Program-made: the position numbers and the translations under genes | Assembly: GCA_001797695.1 (NCBI GenBank) | Contig: MGQD01000184.1 | Location: forward strand, 17,684 to 30,599 | Direction of reading: 5' to 3' | Source of the DNA: Deltaproteobacteria bacterium RBG_13_49_15 | GTDB lineage: Bacteria; Desulfobacterota; Desulfobacteria; Desulfobacterales; UBA2156 | DNA: 12,916 bases | Shown: positions 1-5,111 of the stretch, piece by piece | Layout of the letters: each line of letters opens with the position of its first letter | Numbering within the stretch: position 1 is the first letter of the stretch | Notes under the pieces: generated by a model | What the model was told of the DNA's origin: nothing | What the model saw: only the letters and a program-made list of their open reading frames with translations | Database searches by the model: none

Positions 1-1
1 C

Positions 2-70
2 GGCGGAATCGCCATGTTCGAGGTTGTCCGGCAGCGTCATACACCGCCATTTCCGCAAAAAGGCCGATAA
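2..70 (+). CDS. C-terminal end of an unidentified upstream gene (partial)
   Basis: An open frame enters from the left edge and ends at TAA (68-70), giving a 22-residue tail that finishes in ...HTPPFPQKGR. The stop is directly followed by the ATG of comF, which is how co-transcribed genes are often packed, so I read this as the end of a real gene. The visible piece is too short to assign a family. The polar, proline-containing end looks like an ordinary soluble-protein C-terminus. Confidence 0.5.
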   Translation, partial: GGIAMFEVVRQRHTPPFPQKGR

Positions 71-964
71 ATGAATCCAAGCCCTCCTGTTGCAACCCGT
101 CCGCTTGAAGCGAATTCATTCATTTTTCCTTTTTTTGTTCGCATGATCCAATCGCTTAGAGAAATGCTCTACCCGGTAACGTGTCTGACATGCGGTTGTT
201 TTTACACTCGGAAGACGGACCCCGGTTCAGCCGCATCAGGCGCCCCGCCAACGGAATTTTTTCTATCTGAGTCATATGAAAAGGCTTTTCAAATCCTTCT
301 CGCTTCCCACTTGTGCCCTGACTGTGCCTCAGGATTCCCACCCGTCCGCACGCCGTTATGCCGGTCCTGCGGAATCATGTTTCGTGGCGGAAAAGGAGGC
401 GACTATGTTTGTCGGGAGTGCATCCGGTCTTCAAGGCGCCTCCATAAAGCCCGTGCCGTGGGGGTTTACGAAGACCGGCTGGTGGAGGTGATTCACCGGT
501 TCAAGTATGATGGAAAGATCCAGCTGGCCCGACCTTTGGAAATTCTAATGTTCATGGCGTTCATCCGGCATTGGGCGGGTGATCCCGTCCATTTGATTCT
601 TCCGGTCCCGTTGCATGGTGAACGGCTTAGAAAGAGAGGTTTCAACCAGTCGTATCTTCTGATAAAGGGCTGGCGGATGTTAACGACCAAATCCCATTTG
701 CCGGATTTTGACTATCAAGTCGAAAAAGAGATCCTGCAACGGTCGGTGAAAACAAAATCCCAGACCGGATTGAATCGCGAGCAGCGCCGGATTAACCTTA
801 AAGGTGCGTTTACGGTGAAAGATCCGGCGAAAATATTTGGGAAACGAGTGCTGATTGTAGATGATGTCAACACTACCGGGACCACTTTAGATGAATGCGC
901 TCAAGCGTTGCTCGGCGCCGGTGCGGACAGAGTGGACGCACTAACGCTGGCAAAAGCATTATAG
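71..964 (+). CDS. comF: ComF family phosphoribosyltransferase-like protein
   Basis: This is a 297-residue ComF/GntX-type protein, in which an N-terminal zinc-binding region is joined to a type I phosphoribosyltransferase fold. Four CxxC pairs are visible at C38/C41, C82/C85, C97/C100 and C114/C117. The family motif RGFNQS lies at about 189-194, and the PRPP-binding loop VLIVDDVNTTGTT at about 260-272. ComF proteins are linked to DNA uptake in naturally competent bacteria and to DNA metabolism more widely; the reaction is not settled, so no substrate is claimed. The ATG at 71 directly follows the preceding stop, with a weak AAGG upstream. An internal ATG at 143 would begin closer to the usual ComF N-terminus but has no better ribosome site. 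The protein is longer than typical ComF because of about 24 extra N-terminal residues and a roughly 40-residue stretch between the first two CxxC pairs. Confidence 0.88.
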   Translation: MNPSPPVATRPLEANSFIFPFFVRMIQSLREMLYPVTCLTCGCFYTRKTDPGSAASGAPPTEFFLSESYEKAFQILLASHLCPDCASGFPPVRTPLCRSCGIMFRGGKGGDYVCRECIRSSRRLHKARAVGVYEDRLVEVIHRFKYDGKIQLARPLEILMFMAFIRHWAGDPVHLILPVPLHGERLRKRGFNQSYLLIKGWRMLTTKSHLPDFDYQVEKEILQRSVKTKSQTGLNREQRRINLKGAFTVKDPAKIFGKRVLIVDDVNTTGTTLDECAQALLGAGADRVDALTLAKAL

Positions 965-1044
965 GAGTTTATCCCGCACAGGATGCGGAAAATGACGTGC
1001 ATGGCTGTGATTCATGAAGATGCACATGGAAGAAGGCAAAACCG

Positions 1045-1530
1045 ATGGGAACCCTTCGCAGAAAGATCGTCGATCAAAATGAACTGAAGAAGATTCTTAA
1101 ACGGATCCGGGATATCGGCGAAAGGATCGCCTTCACCAACGGATGCTTCGATATTCTCCATGTGGGCCACGTGCGCTATCTGTCCAGGGCCAGGTCATTT
1201 GGAGATGTGCTGGTGGTGGGATTGAATTCCGATGATTCGGTTAAAAAGATAAAAGGGGAAGAGCGTCCGATCAATTCCGAGAAGCATCGGGCTGAAGTCC
1301 TTGCCGCGATGGAGTGTGTGAATTACGTGACGATCTTCAGTGATCCGACCCCTTTGAAATTGATTAAAATGGTCAAGCCGGACGTGCTGGTTAAGGGGTC
1401 CGACTGGGAAGAAAACGAAATCGTTGGATCGGATGTGGTGAAGAGGAATGGAGGAAAGATTGTAAGGGTCCCGATCGTTCCGTGTATGTCGACATCAAAA
1501 CTGATCGAACGGATTCAAAGAGGAATTTGA
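1045..1530 (+). CDS. rfaE2: D-glycero-beta-D-manno-heptose 1-phosphate adenylyltransferase (stand-alone HldE C-domain)
   Basis: A 161-residue nucleotidyltransferase of the cytidylyltransferase-like superfamily. The nucleotide-binding motif FTNGCFDILHVGHVRYL lies at about 30-46, with the HxGH signature HVGH. The conserved VKGSDW segment is near residue 115, and the C-terminal STSKLIERI is typical of the RfaE2 subfamily. By family knowledge it uses ATP to convert heptose 1-phosphate to ADP-heptose for the LPS inner core, in the cytoplasm. In enterobacteria this domain is fused to the RfaE1 kinase in HldE; here it is a separate gene and no kinase is in the window. The ATG has an AGAAGG ribosome site at 1031-1036. 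It is followed by pgeF with a 1-nt overlap, which argues for one transcript. Confidence 0.92.
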   Translation: MGTLRRKIVDQNELKKILKRIRDIGERIAFTNGCFDILHVGHVRYLSRARSFGDVLVVGLNSDDSVKKIKGEERPINSEKHRAEVLAAMECVNYVTIFSDPTPLKLIKMVKPDVLVKGSDWEENEIVGSDVVKRNGGKIVRVPIVPCMSTSKLIERIQRGI

Positions 1531-2324
1531 TGGTTTTTTTTGCAGGCAAATCGAATCCGCTTTATTATCAATTTGAACCGCTCCTTTCCTATCCGGAAAT
1601 CCGCCACGGCATATTCACTCGTAATTCCGGGCACAGCCCTCATCCGTTTCACAGCTTAAACATCAGCTTTGGGTTGGGAGATGATCCGCGGAACGTATTG
1701 AAGAACCGGCAGATCGTTTCCGACTCCATGGGGGGAAGGAATCCGGTCTTTTTGGACCAGATGCATGGAACGGATGTGTTTGTCGCTGATGGAAACAACC
1801 GGCTATCCGGATCGTTAAAGCCGGAGGTCCCCAAGGCGGATGCAGCGATTACGGATGTTAAGGGGAATATGCTTGTTGTTCAGGTGGCCGACTGTCAACC
1901 GATTTTTCTATATGATCCGGCCCGGAAGGTGGTCGCCGGTGTTCACTCGGGTTGGCGCGGAAGCATAAACAATATCATCGAAAAAACCATACGAGTGATG
2001 AAAACCCGCTTTGAGTGCGATCCGAAGCGGTTGATCGCATGTATAGGGCCGTCTCTCGGGCCCTGTTGTGCGGAATTCATCCATTACCGGACCGAAATTC
2101 CCGAGAAGTACTGGGCATATAAGGATCGATCAAACCGAATCGACTTCTGGTCGATCAGCCGGGATCAGCTTCTGGATGCCGGCATTTCGGCATCGCACAT
2201 CCATGTCAGCGGGATATGCACCCATTGTCGTACGGACCTTTTTTTCAGTTATCGCAGTGAGAAACGAACAGGCCGGTTTGCCTCTGCCATCGGTCTTACT
2301 AATGAGCAGGAAACAGAGGCATGA
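1530..2324 (+). CDS. pgeF: Peptidoglycan editing factor PgeF / YfiH family multicopper-like enzyme
   Basis: A 264-residue DUF152/YfiH protein. The conserved metal-site residues are recognisable: H79 in QMHGTDV, C122 in ADCQPIFLYDP and H139 in AGVHSGWRG. Later family blocks are CIGPSLGPCCAEF (about 171-183) and CTHCRTDLFFSYRSE (about 230-244). Family members were first called laccase-like polyphenol oxidases. They have since been shown to edit peptidoglycan precursors (removing misincorporated L-Ser in place of L-Ala) or to act on purine nucleosides, so the exact substrate here is open. I chose the ATG at 1530, which overlaps the last base of the preceding TGA and has AGAGGA at 1519-1524. An upstream start at 1482 in the same frame would overlap the conserved end of rfaE2 and add nothing family-like. 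Confidence 0.92.
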   Translation: MVFFAGKSNPLYYQFEPLLSYPEIRHGIFTRNSGHSPHPFHSLNISFGLGDDPRNVLKNRQIVSDSMGGRNPVFLDQMHGTDVFVADGNNRLSGSLKPEVPKADAAITDVKGNMLVVQVADCQPIFLYDPARKVVAGVHSGWRGSINNIIEKTIRVMKTRFECDPKRLIACIGPSLGPCCAEFIHYRTEIPEKYWAYKDRSNRIDFWSISRDQLLDAGISASHIHVSGICTHCRTDLFFSYRSEKRTGRFASAIGLTNEQETEA

Positions 2325-3127
2325 TTCAGGAACCAGGGCGCATTCTGCACAATACGAAGGTCGGCTCCGTATATTACCGAATGGGGTTGGCGTGCAGCGG
2401 AAAATATGAAGAGGCTTCCCCGGGGCAGTTTGTTATGATTCATGCCGGAGAAGGGGTTCCTCTTCTCCCCCGTCCTTTTTCCATCCATCGGCTGGTGATG
2501 TCCGGAGGCCGGGTCACCGGAATAGAGATTCTCTATAAAGTGGTGGGAATTGGAACACAGAAAATGAGCAGTACAAGAAAAGGGGATACTATCCGGGTTT
2601 TAGGACCTCTCGGCAGCGGTTTTCGCGTGATGGACGGGGTGCGCCGGGTATTCGTTATTGCCGGAGGAATCGGCGTTGCGCCCCTCTTTTTTTTGATTGA
2701 AAGAATTCTGGCAAAAGGCGTGGATCCGAGGGAGTGTCATCTGTTTTTAGGCGGGAAGACTAGCAAAGACGTGTTGTGTCATGACGATTTCGATAAAATG
2801 GGGGTTCGGATCGTCTTGACAACGGATGACGGGAGTGCCGGGAATCAATGCCTGGTTACCCATCCGGCTGAAATGGCGGCGGATAAGGATCCTCCTGACA
2901 TCATTTTTGCCTGCGGGCCGGCCGGGATGCTTGCTTGTGTGGCGCAGATAGCCGCGAAGCTGAATGTCCTTTGCCAGGTATCGGTTGAAACGATTATGGC
3001 CTGCGGCATCGGCGCATGCATGGGATGTGCGGTGGATGGCCAAGATCCCGACCGGTATCTCCATGTCTGCCGGGACGGGCCGGTGTTTGATTCAAGGCTC
3101 CTTAAGTGGGGATCAATATATTCATAA
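2321..3127 (+). CDS. pyrK: Dihydroorotate dehydrogenase electron transfer subunit (PyrK-like, FAD and [2Fe-2S])
   Basis: A 268-residue ferredoxin-reductase-like protein. The FAD-binding RPFSI motif is at 51-55, a glycine-rich GGIGVAPLF segment at 115-123 and the CGPAGM motif at 198-203. At the C-terminus are four cysteines, C228, C233, C236 and C250 (spacing C-x4-C-x2-C-x13-C), the [2Fe-2S] ligand pattern of PyrK. In the family it passes electrons from dihydroorotate oxidation in PyrD (type 1B) to NAD+, in pyrimidine synthesis. The ATG overlaps the pgeF stop by 4 nt (ATGA), suggesting coupled translation. No pyrD follows, although the two often sit together. Related subunits of other NAD(P)H-dependent oxidoreductases share the fold, but the cysteine pattern and length favour PyrK. 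Confidence 0.9.
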   Translation: MIQEPGRILHNTKVGSVYYRMGLACSGKYEEASPGQFVMIHAGEGVPLLPRPFSIHRLVMSGGRVTGIEILYKVVGIGTQKMSSTRKGDTIRVLGPLGSGFRVMDGVRRVFVIAGGIGVAPLFFLIERILAKGVDPRECHLFLGGKTSKDVLCHDDFDKMGVRIVLTTDDGSAGNQCLVTHPAEMAADKDPPDIIFACGPAGMLACVAQIAAKLNVLCQVSVETIMACGIGACMGCAVDGQDPDRYLHVCRDGPVFDSRLLKWGSIYS

Positions 3128-3179
3128 CAATTTGATTTTAATTGAAATACGATAGCCAAAGAAAAAATTCAATTTGGGA

Positions 3180-3208
3180 TTGACACCGGTATTTTGCTAT
3201 GTTAGACG
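3180..3208 (+). promoter_or_regulatory. Possible promoter of the atp operon
   Basis: A perfect TTGACA lies at 3180-3185 in the 133-bp gap between pyrK and atpZ. With a 17-nt spacer the -10 is only TAGACG (3203-3208). A better-looking extended -10, TGCTATGTT (3195-3203), sits just 12 nt after the TTGACA and would have to act without that -35. Some promoter is likely here, but the exact elements are uncertain. Confidence 0.35.
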
Positions 3209-3260
3209 CTGTAGCCTTACACGCGTTTTATTTCATGCAACCCAGAGGGCGTTCTTTTTA

Positions 3261-3479
3261 ATGAAGAGGGAGACCAGGCGCTTTATTGGGGAACTAGCCT
3301 ATTACAGCAGTCTGGGATTCCAAATTGCGTTGTCCATTTTCATTGGTTTGGGGATTGGTGTTTTTCTTGACCGGAAATTGAACTCAAACCCATGGATGAC
3401 ACTCATCTTCTTGGGGCTCGGCATTGCAGCGGGGTTTCGAAACATTGGGCTTGCCATGAAAAAGAGCAGGCGGTTTTGA
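3261..3479 (+). CDS. atpZ: AtpZ-like ATP synthase accessory membrane protein
   Basis: A small 72-residue protein with two predicted transmembrane segments, at about 17-36 and 44-61, joined by a short loop. It carries the AtpZ/AtpI (PF09527-type) pattern: GxGxGxFLD near 29-37 followed by NPW and a second glycine-containing helix. Proteins of this family are encoded at the head of ATP synthase operons and are thought to aid c-ring assembly or divalent cation handling, together with AtpI. I chose the ATG at 3261, with AGAGGG at 3244-3249. A longer frame from TTG at 3174 would run through the putative promoter and adds non-family residues. It is followed by atpI after 85 bp. Confidence 0.85.
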   Translation: MKRETRRFIGELAYYSSLGFQIALSIFIGLGIGVFLDRKLNSNPWMTLIFLGLGIAAGFRNIGLAMKKSRRF

Positions 3480-3564
3480 CGGGAGAAAAAGACAGTCTCC
3501 ATAACGGATTATTAAATGTCTGGATGGCACTTCTTTCCGAAAGAGGGATAAGAAGCGATAAATC

Positions 3565-3951
3565 ATGAACATTCAACAGCGCATGTTAATTTTTATCACC
3601 CGGTCCAATTGGGTGTTATTCGGGATCATCAGTGTGCTAGGGGCTTTCTTGACATCATCCAATTTTGCTCTTGGGATGATTTGCGGAGGCCTGATGGTTA
3701 CGGTCAACTTTCACATGCTCTATCGAACCCTAAATAAGGCTCTGACACCTCCTTATCTTTCTTCCCATCATGTGGTTATCGCGAAGTATTATGTCCGCTT
3801 CGTTATCAGCGGAATTATTATTTTTTTACTGATTTCCAAGAACATTGTCGACCCTGTGGGTTTGATCATCGGCCTTTCAGTGGTTGTGGCGAGCATTCTT
3901 TTTGCAACCTTTATCGAATTGAAAAAAATGATCTTCAAGGAGGCAGTGTAA
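3565..3951 (+). CDS. atpI: ATP synthase subunit I (AtpI)
   Basis: A 128-residue, very hydrophobic protein with four predicted transmembrane helices at about 16-32, 36-53, 72-92 and 97-118, ending in a short basic tail (KKMIFK). Length, topology and position between atpZ and atpB fit the ATP synthase I family (PF03899), which assists assembly of the subunit c ring. Sequence in this family is poorly conserved, so the assignment relies strongly on context. The ATG at 3565 has a weak AGAAG at 3551-3555. The stop ends one base before the atpB GTG, and the ribosome site of atpB lies inside the 3' end of this gene, which points to coupled translation. Confidence 0.85.
   Translation: MNIQQRMLIFITRSNWVLFGIISVLGAFLTSSNFALGMICGGLMVTVNFHMLYRTLNKALTPPYLSSHHVVIAKYYVRFVISGIIIFLLISKNIVDPVGLIIGLSVVVASILFATFIELKKMIFKEAV
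3938..3944 (+). promoter_or_regulatory. Ribosome binding site deciding the GTG start of atpB
   Basis: AAGGAGG lies 8 nt before the GTG at 3953, inside the last codons of atpI. Its strength and spacing support the non-ATG start for atpB. Confidence 0.8.
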
Positions 3952-3952
3952 G

Positions 3953-4642
3953 GTGGAGCATCCATATCTATTCTTCGTTAAGATTTTTGAGCTTTTAGGG
4001 TTGGGTCATTTTGCACACGCTTATCCCCATGTCGTTTATTCATGGGTAGTAATGACCATTCTCATCGTGTTTGGAGCGCTGGCCGCCAAGAGCGTCAGTA
4101 TCATCCCCTCCAAAGGACAGAATTTCTTTGAAGTCATTGTGATGGGGATTGAAGATTTTATGGTGGATATCACGGGCGAAGAGGGCCGATGGCTCTTTCC
4201 GATCATCGCAACCGTCTTTATTTATATCTTAACCTGCAATCTGATCGGGCTGGTACCCGGATTTTTTCCACCGACCGCCAGCTTAAATACCACCGCCTCT
4301 TGCGCATTGACCGTAGTGGTGTTCACTCACATTATCGGAATTAAATATCACGGAATCAAATACATTAAACACTTCACAGGACCGGTATGGTGGATGATAC
4401 CCATCATTATGCCCATCGAAATAATCGGCCATTTGGCCCGAATTCTCTCGCTTTCCTTCCGGCTATTTGGGAACATGATGGGGCACGAACTCGTTTTGAT
4501 CATTCTTTTTGCCCTAGCCGGTCTATTTTTTGCGCCTCTTCCTATCATGGGGCTCGGTATTTTTGTTGCGCTCGTCCAGGCGTTCGTGTTTTTTCTACTC
4601 TCCATCATGTATTTTACCGGCGCCATGGAACATGCCCACTGA
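3953..4642 (+). CDS. atpB: F1Fo ATP synthase subunit a
   Basis: A 229-residue polytopic membrane protein, the stator half-channel of Fo that carries ions to and from the c-ring. The hallmark helix LSFRLFGNMMGHEL (about 167-180) holds the essential arginine R170, equivalent to E. coli R210. E179 aligns with E. coli E219, and Q209 in the VQAFVFFLL helix with E. coli Q252. His is at 178 and Gly at 202, at the positions of E. coli G218 and H245; this swapped Gly/His pair is found naturally in other lineages. The N-terminus is short, as in other compact bacterial a subunits. The GTG start is supported by a strong ribosome site 8 nt upstream. It is followed by atpE after 108 bp. Confidence 0.96.
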   Translation: MEHPYLFFVKIFELLGLGHFAHAYPHVVYSWVVMTILIVFGALAAKSVSIIPSKGQNFFEVIVMGIEDFMVDITGEEGRWLFPIIATVFIYILTCNLIGLVPGFFPPTASLNTTASCALTVVVFTHIIGIKYHGIKYIKHFTGPVWWMIPIIMPIEIIGHLARILSLSFRLFGNMMGHELVLIILFALAGLFFAPLPIMGLGIFVALVQAFVFFLLSIMYFTGAMEHAH

Positions 4643-4665
4643 TTTAGTGCGCGCATCGTGAAAAG

Positions 4666-4682
4666 CTAAAAACATGTTTTAG
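4666..4682 (+). other. Small AT-rich inverted repeat between atpB and atpE
   Basis: CTAAAA and TTTTAG flank a 5-base loop, and the core AAAACATGTTTT (4669-4680) is a perfect palindrome. The rest of the 108-bp atpB-atpE gap has no gene. The hairpin is weak; it could mark an RNA processing site or shape the atpE leader, but nothing proves a function. Confidence 0.35.
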
Positions 4683-4732
4683 TCGTAATAGTGGAAATGG
4701 GAAATGGAAGAAGCCCAGAAACCAATTCAAAA

Positions 4733-4747
4733 AAGGAGGTAGAGGAG
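4733..4747 (+). promoter_or_regulatory. Very strong ribosome binding site for atpE
   Basis: A full AAGGAGGT (4733-4740) is followed by a second purine-rich AGAGGAG (4741-4747) before the ATG at 4751. It decides the start, since the longer frame from 4691 lacks any such signal. High initiation fits the need for many subunit c copies per complex. Confidence 0.8.
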
Positions 4748-4750
4748 CTC

Positions 4751-5032
4751 ATGGAAGCACAAGCATTACAGTTTTTCATCGCCAGTGTAACAGCAGCCGG
4801 TTTTGGAATTGCCATTGCGGCATCCCTTTGCGGTATTGCGCAAGGTCTCGGCTTGCGAGCCGCGGTTGAAGGGATCGCTCGGAATCCGGAATCATCCGGT
4901 AAAGTGACGGTGACCATGCTGATCGGTTTGGCAATGATCGAATCGCTCTGTATTTATACGCTGGTTGTCGCCTTGATTTTGATCTATGCCCATCCACAGG
5001 CAACGGCGATTGCAAAGCTATTTGCGCATTAA
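4751..5032 (+). CDS. atpE: F1Fo ATP synthase subunit c, possibly Na+-type
   Basis: A 93-residue two-helix proteolipid that forms the rotating c-ring. Helix 1 spans about 7-33, with the glycine/alanine-rich GFGIAIAASLCG packing face. The polar loop RNPES (44-48) contacts the stalk, and helix 2 spans about 53-80. The ion-carrying carboxylate is E64 in MIESLCIY. Q31, E64, S65 and Y69 align with Q32, E65, S66 and Y70 of the Na+-binding subunit c of Ilyobacter tartaricus; the water-coordinating T67 is Leu here. A chloroplast-type H+ subunit has Ala after the Glu, so the Ser is informative, but Na+ use is inference. The start at 4751 is set by the strong ribosome site. A terminator follows and no F1 genes are present. 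Confidence 0.95.
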   Translation: MEAQALQFFIASVTAAGFGIAIAASLCGIAQGLGLRAAVEGIARNPESSGKVTVTMLIGLAMIESLCIYTLVVALILIYAHPQATAIAKLFAH

Positions 5033-5048
5033 GATCGGTTGTTTCGAT

Positions 5049-5083
5049 AAAAAAGGCCGCACTCCAAAGGTGCGGCCTTTTTT
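5049..5083. terminator. Rho-independent terminator, probably bidirectional
   Basis: An A-tract and GGCCGCAC (5055-5062), a 7-base loop, then GTGCGGCC (5070-5077) and six T's form a strong GC-rich hairpin flanked by A's and T's. It sits in the 79-bp gap between the convergent ends of atpE and uvrA, so it can stop transcription from both sides. Confidence 0.92.
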
Positions 5084-5111
5084 ACTTTAAGGAAACCGGC
5101 CAGGCGCGGAT

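Noticed and set aside
974..988. Hairpin CCGCA/TGCGG between comF and rfaE2 as a terminator
   Set aside because: The stem is only five base pairs and no T-tract follows; co-transcription through this 80-bp gap is more likely.
1482..1529. Upstream extension of pgeF to a start at 1482
   Set aside because: It overlaps the conserved C-terminus of rfaE2; the ATG at 1530 has a proper ribosome site and matches the family N-terminus.
3180..3198. sigma54 (-24/-12) promoter before atpZ
   Set aside because: The TTGACAC and TTGCT blocks look similar to the consensus, but the spacing is two bases too long and the -24 GG is GA.
4691..4750. Longer N-terminus for subunit c from the ATG at 4691
   Set aside because: The extra 20 residues are polar and non-family, and the strong ribosome site lies inside this stretch, directly before the ATG at 4751.
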